A stretch of 64,000 nucleotides of DNA from Streptomyces caniscabiei (GTDB taxonomy: Bacteria; Actinomycetota; Actinomycetes; Streptomycetales; Streptomycetaceae), in the NCBI RefSeq assembly GCF_014930365.1, contig NZ_JABXWI010000014.1:1-64000 (forward strand). The letters run 5' to 3'. Position numbers and translations under genes: made by a program. Positions 43,938-52,035 of this stretch are shown here, in pieces (within the stretch, counting starts at the first letter, position 1; the number at the start of each line of letters is the position of its first letter). Below the pieces are notes generated by a model. It saw only the letters and a list, made by a program, of their open reading frames with translations, had not been told where the DNA came from and made no database searches.

Positions 43938-44933
43938 TCACAGCAGGCGCTGCTGCCGCTCCGTCCGCCGCGTCCATCCCGCCCAGGCCGAGGAGATCAT
44001 GTCCTCGACGCCGTACCGCGCCTTCCAGCCCAGCTCGGCGGCGATCCGGTCCGCCGAGGCGACGACGCGCGCGGGGTCGCCGGGCCGCCGGTCCACGACC
44101 ACCGGCGGCAGGTCGTGACCGGTGAGCGCGTTGATCCGGTCGATCACCTCGCGCACCGAAACGCCCTCCCCGCGGCCGATGTTGAGGGTGAGGTCCGTGC
44201 CCGGCGCCTCCCGCAGCCGCCGCGCGGTCGCCACATGGGCCTCCGCGAGGTCGACGACATGGATGTAGTCGCGGACGCAGGTCCCGTCGGGGGTCGGATA
44301 GTCGGCGCCGAAGATCCGTGGCGGGGCGCCCTCGGAGAGCTTCTCGAAGACCATCGGGACGAGGTTGAAGACGCCGGTGTCGGCCAGGTCGGGGGTGGCC
44401 GTGCCGGCCACGTTGAAGTAGCGCAGGGAGGCCGTCGACAGGCCCGTGGCCCGGCCCGTGGCCCGGACCAGCCACTCGCCGACCAGCTTGGTCTCGCCGT
44501 ACGGGCTCATCGGCGCGCACGGGCTCTCCTCGGTGACGAGGTCCCCGTCCCGCGCGGCGGACGGCATGCCGTACACGGCGGCGGAGGACGAGAAGACGAA
44601 GGACGCGACCCCGGCGTCCGTGACGGCCGACAGCAGGGTGCGCAGGCCCTCGACGTTCTCCCGGTAGTAGTGCAGCGGCAGGTCGACGGACTCGCCGACC
44701 TGCTTCTTCGCCGCGAGGTGGACGACGCCGGTGATGTGCCGGTCGCGGATCACCCGGGCCAGCCGCTCTCCGTCGAGGGTGGAGCCGATCTCCAACGGGA
44801 CGCCGTCGGGCACCCGTTCGGCGACCCCGGTGGACAGGTCGTCGTAGACGACGGCCGCCTCGCCCGCGTCGAGCATCGCGCGCACCACGTGCGCCCCGAT
44901 GTATCCGGCGCCACCGGTGATCAGCCAGGTCAT
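43938..44933 (-). CDS. galE: UDP-glucose 4-epimerase
   Basis: A 331-residue SDR enzyme that interconverts UDP-glucose and UDP-galactose. The NAD-binding motif is TGGAGYIGAH at the extreme N-terminus. The catalytic Ser/Tyr/Lys lie in FSSSAAVYG and SPYGETK, and RYFNVAGT and GTCVRDYIHVVDLAEAH are the family blocks. It supplies galactose-type donors for the surrounding glycosyltransferases. It follows the GT2 gene on the same strand after a 63-bp gap, and the toxin cassette (also minus) begins downstream of its stop. Confidence 0.93.
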   Translation of the reverse strand: MTWLITGGAGYIGAHVVRAMLDAGEAAVVYDDLSTGVAERVPDGVPLEIGSTLDGERLARVIRDRHITGVVHLAAKKQVGESVDLPLHYYRENVEGLRTLLSAVTDAGVASFVFSSSAAVYGMPSAARDGDLVTEESPCAPMSPYGETKLVGEWLVRATGRATGLSTASLRYFNVAGTATPDLADTGVFNLVPMVFEKLSEGAPPRIFGADYPTPDGTCVRDYIHVVDLAEAHVATARRLREAPGTDLTLNIGRGEGVSVREVIDRINALTGHDLPPVVVDRRPGDPARVVASADRIAAELGWKARYGVEDMISSAWAGWTRRTERQQRLL

Positions 44934-44996
44934 GGACGACCGTCCCCTCGTAGTCAAGACGATGTTGCTGGGTTGCTGGTGGAATCGCGTCGGCTC

Positions 44997-46616
44997 TCAG
45001 TGAAGCAGGCGTGTGAGGCGACGGCGGACGACCTCGGTCAAACCTCGCCAACCGGGCGCGAGTCGTACCGCGAGCGCCCCCGCGTGAGTCGCGTACGGCT
45101 GCACCAGGAGCACCCCGTGGCGCACGCTCGGCAGTGCGCTCCGTCGCAGCAGCCCGGCGCCCGCGAGGGCGTGCGCGGTGGTCTCGCGGCGGCTGCCGTC
45201 CGCGAACCGCAGGCGGAGCCGCAGGTCCCAGGTGCCGTTGCCCAACGCCGCCAGATCCAGCGGCACTTCCGCCGTCCAGCTGTCGACGTCCGACGCGTCG
45301 GGCCCGCTGTCGCCCTCCGCCTCGGCCCGCAGGGGCGCCGTGCCGGTGAAGCCCACCCGTCCGTCGGTCCGTTCGGTGAACTCCGCCTCCACGGTCCGGG
45401 GCCCCGCCTCCGCCATCCGCCCGTACAGCTCGTGGAGCCGCAGCCGGAGCACCGTTCCCCGTGCGCGGGGCCGCAGTTCGGCGTCGACGGCGGCGGGCAG
45501 CAGTTCGACGGGGCGGACCAGGAGATGGTCCAGCTCCACCTGCGGCAGGTCCGCGGACCAGACGGGTGTGCCGTCGCCCGCGCGTGCGTAGGGCGGGGTC
45601 AGCCGGGCGGGGCGGGCGGACATCTCCTTGAGACGGGGCAGGTCGCGCGGCTCCTCGGCGGCGAGGATCACCCGGGCGACGACCCGGCCGGGCGCGGGCG
45701 CCGGCGCGAAGTCGGCCTCGTCGAAGGTGGCCAGGTACCCGCGCGTGAGCGTCCACCACTCGCGCCGGTACTCCGCGCCGCGCAGGTCCAGCTCGCGGGC
45801 GTACATCCGCAGGGAGTGGTCGAGGAAGCGGGTCCGGGTGGCCCGGGCCGGGCCCTTCTCGCCGGCGCCCAGCAGGATGTCGTACGACAGCCGGTCGGCG
45901 TCGAGGCGGGCCCGCCAGTTGGCGATGTCGGAGCGGTCCAGGGAGATGGACAGCCGGGCCGCCGACCGGCGCACGTGCCAGACGTAGACCGGGTCGGGGA
46001 CGAGCGCGACGCGCGGCGCTGCGGCCAGGACGCGCGCGCCGAAGACGAAGTCCTCGTAGGGGAAGCGGCCCTCGGGGAAACGGATGACGCGCTCGTGCAG
46101 GAAGGACGTGCGGTAGAGCTTGTTGACGCAGAGGGTGTCCTGCACCAGGCGTGCGCGCTGGGAGGAGTGCTCCACCAGCGTGCGCCGGGCGTACAGCTCC
46201 GGCTGCCAGGGGGTCTCCCGGCCCGACGGCAGCTCCCTGCGCACGCACAGCCCCGACGCGACCGGCGCGTCGTGCTCCAGGGCCGCCGCCAGCAGCGCGT
46301 CCACGGCACCGGGCGGCAGGACGTCGTCGCTGTCCAGGAACATCACGTACGGCGCGGTCACGACGTCCAGGCCGGTGTTGCGCGGCGTGCCGCAGCCGCC
46401 GCTGTTGACCGTGCGCCGGACCACCCGCAGCCGGGGCTCGTCCTCGGCGAGCCGCTCCAGCAGCTCCGCGCTGCCGTCCGTCGAGCAGTCGTCGACGGCG
46501 ATCACCTCACGGACCGCCGGCCCCTGTGCGAGGGCCGAGCGCACGGCGTCCGCCACATGGGCCGCGTCGTCGTACCCGATGACGACGACGGAGACCTGCG
46601 CCTGCTGAAGAGCCAT
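44997..46616 (-). CDS. GT2-family glycosyltransferase
   Basis: A 539-residue protein. The N-terminal GT2 domain has VVVIGYDD, VDDCSTDG, NSGGCGTPRNTGL, the metal site MFLDSDD and the acceptor-side RFPYEDF. The rest (about residues 330-539) is a beta-rich domain (ELRPRARGTVLRLRLHELYG, GNGTWDLRLRLRFADG), like the linker of TarS/TarP-type wall teichoic acid glycosyltransferases and of the fusion protein at 32.1 kb. Unlike that fusion it has no TagF domain. It is probably a decorating enzyme for the same polymer. Confidence 0.88.
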   Translation of the reverse strand: MALQQAQVSVVVIGYDDAAHVADAVRSALAQGPAVREVIAVDDCSTDGSAELLERLAEDEPRLRVVRRTVNSGGCGTPRNTGLDVVTAPYVMFLDSDDVLPPGAVDALLAAALEHDAPVASGLCVRRELPSGRETPWQPELYARRTLVEHSSQRARLVQDTLCVNKLYRTSFLHERVIRFPEGRFPYEDFVFGARVLAAAPRVALVPDPVYVWHVRRSAARLSISLDRSDIANWRARLDADRLSYDILLGAGEKGPARATRTRFLDHSLRMYARELDLRGAEYRREWWTLTRGYLATFDEADFAPAPAPGRVVARVILAAEEPRDLPRLKEMSARPARLTPPYARAGDGTPVWSADLPQVELDHLLVRPVELLPAAVDAELRPRARGTVLRLRLHELYGRMAEAGPRTVEAEFTERTDGRVGFTGTAPLRAEAEGDSGPDASDVDSWTAEVPLDLAALGNGTWDLRLRLRFADGSRRETTAHALAGAGLLRRSALPSVRHGVLLVQPYATHAGALAVRLAPGWRGLTEVVRRRLTRLLH

Positions 46617-46750
46617 GGTTGCCCCGCACCTGTGAGAGGTATGTGTGCAAATCTTCCCTTACGGGCGGCTTCGCGGCCCCGTGGGGAAGATGGCGGGCGG
46701 GAGGCTGGGGTTCCGTATGACGTTGTCGGATTCCGTCGGCGTGCCGACGG

Positions 46751-47266
46751 TCACCCGGCGGGCTCCGCGAGTGCCGCGTCGTCCAGCGCGGCCGTGAGGC
46801 GGTCCAGGCGGTCGCGCAGATCGCGGATCTCCTCGATGTCCAGGCTGGTCGCGGAGACGATCCGGCGGGGCACGGCCAGAGCGCGTTCCCGCAGGGCAGC
46901 GCCCTCCTCGGTCGGCCGCACCACCACCGAGCGCTCGTCGCGCGCGCTGCGCTCGCGCCGGACGAGACCGGCCGCCTCCAGGCGCTTGAGCAGCGGCGAG
47001 AGGGTCCCGGAGTCGAGGCGCAGATGCTCGCCCAGCTTCTTCACGGGCAGCTCGCCCTGCTCCCACAGAACGAGCAGCACCAGATACTGCGGATAGGTGA
47101 TCCCCAGGTCCTTGAGGACCACGCGGTAGACGCCGTTGAAGGCGCGCGAGGCGGCGTGCAGGGAGAAGCAGATCTGCCGGTCGAGGCGGAGGAAGTCCTC
47201 CTCGGAGACCTGCCCGGAGATCTCCGCGGAGATCCCCTCGGGCGTCGGGGCGGGGCTCTTGGTCAT
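46751..47266 (-). CDS. ohrR: MarR family organic-hydroperoxide regulator OhrR
   Basis: About 171 residues. The one-Cys peroxide sensor is in LDRQICFSLHAASR near the N-terminus, and the winged helix has LGITYPQYLVLLVLWEQGELPVKKLGEHLRLDSGTL. OhrR represses ohrA until the Cys is oxidised by organic peroxides. ATG 47266 is chosen; a further ATG at 47293 lies inside the operator-like repeat and is less likely. Divergent from ohrA. Confidence 0.92.
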   Translation of the reverse strand: MTKSPAPTPEGISAEISGQVSEEDFLRLDRQICFSLHAASRAFNGVYRVVLKDLGITYPQYLVLLVLWEQGELPVKKLGEHLRLDSGTLSPLLKRLEAAGLVRRERSARDERSVVVRPTEEGAALRERALAVPRRIVSATSLDIEEIRDLRDRLDRLTAALDDAALAEPAG

Positions 47267-47292
47267 GACTCCAGGGTAACTCCTGTCCGCCA

Positions 47293-47315
47293 TTTAGTTG
47301 TGGGCAATTGAATTG
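47293..47315. promoter_or_regulatory. Probable OhrR operator
   Basis: The half sites tttagttg (47293-47300) and caattgaa (47305-47312) form an imperfect inverted repeat with a 4-base spacer, and caattgaattg (47305-47315) is itself palindromic. AT-rich repeats like these, in a GC-rich divergent ohrR/ohrA region, are the expected OhrR binding site. Confidence 0.7.
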
Positions 47316-47395
47316 TGTGCTCTACTGGAGTCCGTGAACGGCGGTCGGACCGGACCGCCGGACGTGAGATGACCTGTGAAAGGGATGGTTCTCCC

Positions 47396-47809
47396 ATGGA
47401 CGCGCTCTACACCGCTGTCGCCACCGCCACCCACGGCCGCGATGGTCGCGCCGTCACCAACGACGGCAAGCTCGACCTCGACATGGCCCTCCCGGTGGAG
47501 CTCGGCGGCAACGGCCAGGGCACCAACCCGGAGCAGCTCTTCGCCGCCGGCTACGCGGCCTGTTTCGCCAGCGCCCTCGGCCTCGTCGGCCGCGCCGCCA
47601 AGGTCGACGTCAGCGACGCCGCCGTGACCGCCGAGGTCGGCATAGGCAAGGAGGGCGAGGGCTTCGCCCTGAAGGCCACCCTCCGCGTCGAGCTCCCCGA
47701 CACCGTCGACGAGGCCACCGGCCGCAAGCTCGTCGAGCAGGCCCACCAGGTCTGCCCCTACTCCAACGCCACCCGCGGCAACATGCCGGTCGAGCTGGTC
47801 GTCGAGTAG
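47396..47809 (+). CDS. ohrA: Organic hydroperoxide resistance protein Ohr
   Basis: A 137-residue thiol peroxidase that reduces organic hydroperoxides. The first catalytic Cys is in YAACFASALGLVG and the second in HQVCPYSNATRGN, with the conserved Arg/Glu-bearing opening blocks intact (GRAVTNDGKLDLDMALP). It has an ATG start with aggga upstream. It is regulated by the divergent OhrR. Confidence 0.95.
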   Translation: MDALYTAVATATHGRDGRAVTNDGKLDLDMALPVELGGNGQGTNPEQLFAAGYAACFASALGLVGRAAKVDVSDAAVTAEVGIGKEGEGFALKATLRVELPDTVDEATGRKLVEQAHQVCPYSNATRGNMPVELVVE

Positions 47810-47859
47810 TCGTCTTCCACGCGGCCCCGCCGCCCGGGTGTGACATCCCCCGCTGTCGC

Positions 47860-47899
47860 GCGGATCGCTCCGTACCACTCCCCCTACGGAGCGATCCGC
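47860..47899. terminator. Bidirectional terminator between ohrA and the membrane protein gene
   Basis: gcggatcgctccgta (47860-47874) pairs perfectly over 15 bp with tacggagcgatccgc (47885-47899), with a 10-base loop. The right arm contains the stop codon and last codons of the convergent membrane protein gene. Confidence 0.8.
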
Positions 47900-49497
47900 G
47901 CCAGCACCTCTCCCGTCCGTGGGCTCCAGTCCACGACCACCGCCTCCTCCGGCACCTTCTGCCGCCGGGAGAGCACCAGCCACCGCACCCCGTACCGCCG
48001 CGCGACGGCCGTACGCCCCTCCCGCGTCGACGCCGGATCCAGGTACGCCCGCACCTCCGCGTGCCGCCGCGCCCGCTCGTCCTCCGCCAGCGCCGGATCG
48101 GGCCAGGTCGGCGCCGCCATGTTCACCCCGTACCCGGGGAGCGCGCGGGCCGCCGAGTACCCGTCGGTGATCAGCACCTCGCCCGCCCGCACATGCCGCG
48201 CCGCCCAGTCGTACGAAGGCTGGCGCGGCGGCTGCGCGAAGCCGACGGGGTCCAGTGCCCGGGGCACCACGGCCCCCGCCTGGACGGTCAGGAAGCCCAC
48301 ACAGGCACCGACGGCGGCGGCCCCGCCCAGGGCCCGCCGGGCCCACCCCCACGGCCGGGGAGCCGCCAGCTCCACCGCCAGGGCGACCTGCGCCGGCACC
48401 GCCGCGAGCGCCAGCACCCGCCCGTACGTGTAGTGCCCGCTGACCCAGCCGTACGCCATCACCAGACACTCCGCCGCGCACATCAGCACCAGCGGGTCGC
48501 GCGGCGACCGGCGCGCCCGCGCCCACAGCGCCGGCAGCCCGAGCAGCGCCAGCCAGAGGTTGCCCGCCGCGCTCTCGTACAGCAGGCGGTGGACCCCGTC
48601 CAGGCCGGTGTGCCCGGCCAGCGACAGGACGGCGTAGTACGGCCAGCCGAGCGCCACCGCCAGGCCGGCGGCACCCGCCGCCGCCCACCGGGCCGCCACC
48701 GGCCGCGACCATCCGCCCTGCCGGGCCGCCACGATCGCCGCGGCCCCGGCCAGCGCGGCCACCGCCGTGATCGGATGCACCAGCAGGATCAGCCCGTACA
48801 GCGCCCCGAGCGCCGCGTACGCCCAGACGCCGGCCAGGCCGCCGGGCCCGACGTACCGCACCCGCCCGGCGCGATGGCCGCCACGCGCGCGTGCCCCCGT
48901 CCACGCCCAGGCCCAGAACGTCAGCCCCGTGGCGAACGCCGACGGGTAACCGAGGTTCAAGGTCAGCGACATCAGCCCGAGGAAGCCGCTCCACAGGATC
49001 CGCTCGGTGCCCCACAGCAGCGTCATGAACAGCACCGCGAGGACCGGCGCCCACGGCCGGGGCGTCAGCACGCGCACGAAACGGCCGATCCCGGTGAGCA
49101 GCACCAGCAGGTTCACCGGCCCGGCCAGCTTCACCAGGGCCCAGCCGCTCAGCCCGGTCAGTCGCGCGAGCACGCCCTGCGCGACGGTGTACGGGGAGTA
49201 GTACGGGCTGCCCGCGCCCGGCAGATCGGCGGTCGGGTGGGCCGGGTGCAGCAGGTCCCAGCGCAGCCGCTCGACGACCGCCGCGTGCTGACCGGCGTCG
49301 CAGCACAGGGGTACGCGCCAGTACGCCCACGTCATGACCAGCCAGAACAGTGCGCCCGCGACGACGTACGGGGTCGGTCGCCGGGACAGCCAGGTGCGGC
49401 CGCCGCGCAGCGCGGTGGCCCCGAGCGCGGCACGCCGCCTGCGCCGGACCTGCCACTCCGCACCGACATTGAGAGAGGTTTGGGCTGTATCAGGCAT
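47884..49497 (-). CDS. Polytopic membrane protein, GT-C-like (possible glycosyltransferase)
   Basis: A 537-residue protein. A basic cytoplasmic N-terminus is followed by at least ten membrane helices (e.g. YVVAGALFWLVMTWAYW, LVLLTGIGRFVRVL, ALYGLILLVHPITAVAALAG) and a soluble C-terminal part (YDWAARHVRAGEVLITDGY...RRYGVRWLVLSRRQK). An extracellular loop after helix 1 has CCDAGQHAAVVERL, with an acidic residue where GT-C enzymes bind the lipid donor phosphate. The C-terminal soluble part resembles those of Streptomyces membrane mannosyl-type transferases. Likely an envelope sugar transfer role, but this is not secure. Confidence 0.6.
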   Translation of the reverse strand: MPDTAQTSLNVGAEWQVRRRRRAALGATALRGGRTWLSRRPTPYVVAGALFWLVMTWAYWRVPLCCDAGQHAAVVERLRWDLLHPAHPTADLPGAGSPYYSPYTVAQGVLARLTGLSGWALVKLAGPVNLLVLLTGIGRFVRVLTPRPWAPVLAVLFMTLLWGTERILWSGFLGLMSLTLNLGYPSAFATGLTFWAWAWTGARARGGHRAGRVRYVGPGGLAGVWAYAALGALYGLILLVHPITAVAALAGAAAIVAARQGGWSRPVAARWAAAGAAGLAVALGWPYYAVLSLAGHTGLDGVHRLLYESAAGNLWLALLGLPALWARARRSPRDPLVLMCAAECLVMAYGWVSGHYTYGRVLALAAVPAQVALAVELAAPRPWGWARRALGGAAAVGACVGFLTVQAGAVVPRALDPVGFAQPPRQPSYDWAARHVRAGEVLITDGYSAARALPGYGVNMAAPTWPDPALAEDERARRHAEVRAYLDPASTREGRTAVARRYGVRWLVLSRRQKVPEEAVVVDWSPRTGEVLARIAP

Positions 49498-49536
49498 TTG
49501 CCGTGTATTCCCGGTAGTGCCGGGAGGGTCAACGGC

Positions 49537-49812
49537 TCAGCTCGCGGTCACCACATCGAGTGAGTCGAGGGGGGTGGTGATCCGCTCCAGCAGCAGGGGC
49601 AGCCCGAGCACACGGCGGCGAGCACGAACCAGCCGGACACCGGCCGCTGCCGCAGCGCGCCCCACGCGCCCGCCAGCAGAGCGGCGAGGAACAGCGGCCG
49701 GGTCAGCTGCCGACGCCCCCACTCGCGCGAAGACGGCGGCGAGCAGCAGCACCCACGCCCGCGCGCGCGTCGCGAGGACCCGCGCCCGCCCGCCGGCCGT
49801 GGGCGCCCTCAT
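49537..49812 (-). pseudogene. Small membrane protein gene with two apparent frameshifts
   Basis: The frame is open for 91 codons and its ATG overlaps the TagF-like stop (ATGA). However, third-position GC collapses in the middle: the region after residue ~29 and before ~70 is coding-like only in the neighbouring frame, where it reads WGRRQLTRPLFLAALLAG and GWFVLAAV. Joined across frames, the protein would be about 92 residues with three membrane helices, starting RAWVLLLAAVFA and ending GLPLLLERITTPLDS. The breaks look like a 2-base loss in gcgcg near 49725 and a compensating shift near 49605. Either a real pseudogene or two sequencing errors. Confidence 0.6.
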
Positions 49813-52031
49813 GACGACGGGAAGGCGGCGGCCGCCCGCGAGGCGGCCGGCCGGGGCGCGGGCACCGCCCCCGCCGGCTCACCCAGCATCAGGGTCCGGA
49901 CGACCCGCTCGGACGCCCGCCCGTCGTCGAACTCGCAGTACCGCTCCCGGAACCCCGCCCGCAGCCGCGCCGACTCCCGGTCCCGCCACTGCCCGGAGTC
50001 GAACAGCCAGGTGAGCTCCCGGTAGGAGCGGGACACATGGCCGGGCGGGTCGGCGACCAGGTCGACGTACAGGCCCCGGCTCGCGGCGAAGGCGTCCACG
50101 TCGTCGGCGTGGACGACGATCGGGCGGTCCAGGTTGGCGTAGTCGACCATCAGGGCCGAGTAGTCCGTGACCAGGACGTCGGAGGCCAGCATCAGCTCCT
50201 CCACGTGCGGCTCGTCGGTGGCGTCCACCACGACACCCCGCCGGTGCAGCTCGGCGAGCCCGAACCCGCGCGCCGGGCCGTCCGCGAGCGACGGATGCAG
50301 TCGGACCACGAGGGTGAGCGCCTCGCCGAGGCTGCGCCGCAGGTCCGCGGCGAACCGGGCGAGGTCGAAACGCTCGACATGGCCGCCGCGCCGGTAGTCA
50401 CGGGGGGTGGGCGCGTACAGCACGACCGTGTGGCCGGCCGGCACGCCCAGCCGCTCACGGACCGCCGCGCCGCCGCCCGGACCGGCGTTCACCAGGACGT
50501 CGTTGCGCGGACTGCCGGTGCGCAGCGAGGTGAAACCGCACGGGTACGCCCTGCTCCACACCAGCTCGGAGTGGCGGTTGGCGACCAGGCTGTGGTCCCA
50601 GCGGTCGGCCCGCCGCAGCATCCCCGGCACGTCCACGCCGAGCCGGGCACCCGGCTTGTGCAGCAGGTCGGCGCCCATGAACTTCAGCGGGGTCCCCTGA
50701 TGGGTGTGGACGTGCACGCTGCCGGGCCGCTTGGTGAGGGCGCCGGGCCAGTCGGCGTTGCCGACGAAGTACGTCGCCCGCGCGGCCAGCCGCAGATACT
50801 CGGGCGAGCCCGGCGTCACATGCTCCACGCCCGGCGGCAGCGCCGCCACGCGCTCCGGACGCACCACCCACACGCCCCGGACGTGCGGCGCGAACTCACG
50901 GGCGGCCTGGTACACGGCCGCCGGGTCCCCCAGCACCCCGCCATGGGAGAACGCCGAGTACAGGGCCAGGTTCGGGTCCAGCGGCAGCCGCTCGTGGGCC
51001 AGCGACCAGCCCCGGCCGATCCACTCGGCGCCGGCCGCCCGCAGCCGCTCCCCGCGCACACCGAGGGCGGTTCGGGCGCGGGCCGCCCACCGCCGGGCAC
51101 GGTAGGCGGCCCAGCCGCCCTCAAGCACCGGGTGCGCGGGGGCCGGGGACGCGTCGCCCGACCGGTGCTTGCGGTACAGCCCCGCCGCCCGGCGGAAGAA
51201 CTCGGCCCGGTCGCCGGGGGGCACCCGGTCCGGCGCGGCGAGGACGTCCAGGCAGTGGCCCGCCATCGCGCCGCGCACCCGGGTGCGCCAACTCGCCAGG
51301 TCCGGGCGGGCGTTCACATGGGCGAAGACTCGCTCCCACTGGTCGAGCACGTCGAAGTGGCCCCGTCCGGTGGTGGACAGGAGGGTGCCCCGCGGCCGCT
51401 GCCGGCAGGACACACAGATCCGGTCCAGCGTGGCGATCCGCCCGGCGCCGAGCAGCACCGGGAACGTCCAGGCCGTGTCCTCGTAGTGGCCCGGCGGGAA
51501 CCGGAAGCCGTGTGCCTCCAGGAACTCCCGCCGGTACGCCTTGTTCCACACGACCGTGGGCAGGTCGAGGATCTCCGGACGCTCCGCGAGCGTGAAGGTC
51601 CCCGCGCCCACCGTGCTCAGCAGGCGCCCGCCGGCGTCGCGGCGCGTCTCGCCCCACCAGTACGCGCGGACGTGGTCGAAGACCAGCACATCGGGGTCCC
51701 CGGCCTCGTCCAGCCGGTCCGCCAGCGCGCGCAGGGCGCCCGGCGCGAGCGTGTCGTCGCCGTCGAGGAAGAGGACGAAGTCCCCGGTGGCATAGGGCAG
51801 TCCGGCGTTGCGGGCACGGCCCGGACCCACGTTCGCGGGCAGGTGCAGCACGCGCACCCGGGCGTCGCGGGCGGCGTACGCGTCGAGGATCTCGCCGCCG
51901 GCGTCCGGCGAGCAGTCGTCGACGGCGATCAGCTCCACGTCCCCGTACGACTGCTCCAGGACCGAGTCGAGACACTCGCGCAGCTGCCCCCGGACCTCGA
52001 AGACGGGGACGACGACACTGAATCGGGGCAT
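49809..52031 (-). CDS. GT2 / TagF-like glycerophosphotransferase fusion (copy 1 of minus-strand trio)
   Basis: A 740-residue fusion. The GT2 domain is intact: VVVPVFEV, AVDDCSPDAGG, NVGPGRARNAGL, metal site FLDGDD and HYEDTAW. The C-terminal TagF-like domain has SPRNDVL, LYAPTPRDYRRGG, VVRLHPSL and VTDYSALMVDYANLDRP, but the first conserved histidine is displaced: the motif reads VHTHQGTPLKFMG, with Gln where the family has His directly before GTPLK. Transfer by this domain may be altered. ATG 52031 has gagga upstream, 4 bases past the previous stop. Same architecture as the 32.1 kb gene but with a short linker. Confidence 0.85.
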   Translation of the reverse strand: MPRFSVVVPVFEVRGQLRECLDSVLEQSYGDVELIAVDDCSPDAGGEILDAYAARDARVRVLHLPANVGPGRARNAGLPYATGDFVLFLDGDDTLAPGALRALADRLDEAGDPDVLVFDHVRAYWWGETRRDAGGRLLSTVGAGTFTLAERPEILDLPTVVWNKAYRREFLEAHGFRFPPGHYEDTAWTFPVLLGAGRIATLDRICVSCRQRPRGTLLSTTGRGHFDVLDQWERVFAHVNARPDLASWRTRVRGAMAGHCLDVLAAPDRVPPGDRAEFFRRAAGLYRKHRSGDASPAPAHPVLEGGWAAYRARRWAARARTALGVRGERLRAAGAEWIGRGWSLAHERLPLDPNLALYSAFSHGGVLGDPAAVYQAAREFAPHVRGVWVVRPERVAALPPGVEHVTPGSPEYLRLAARATYFVGNADWPGALTKRPGSVHVHTHQGTPLKFMGADLLHKPGARLGVDVPGMLRRADRWDHSLVANRHSELVWSRAYPCGFTSLRTGSPRNDVLVNAGPGGGAAVRERLGVPAGHTVVLYAPTPRDYRRGGHVERFDLARFAADLRRSLGEALTLVVRLHPSLADGPARGFGLAELHRRGVVVDATDEPHVEELMLASDVLVTDYSALMVDYANLDRPIVVHADDVDAFAASRGLYVDLVADPPGHVSRSYRELTWLFDSGQWRDRESARLRAGFRERYCEFDDGRASERVVRTLMLGEPAGAVPAPRPAASRAAAAFPSS

Positions 52032-52035
52032 GTCC

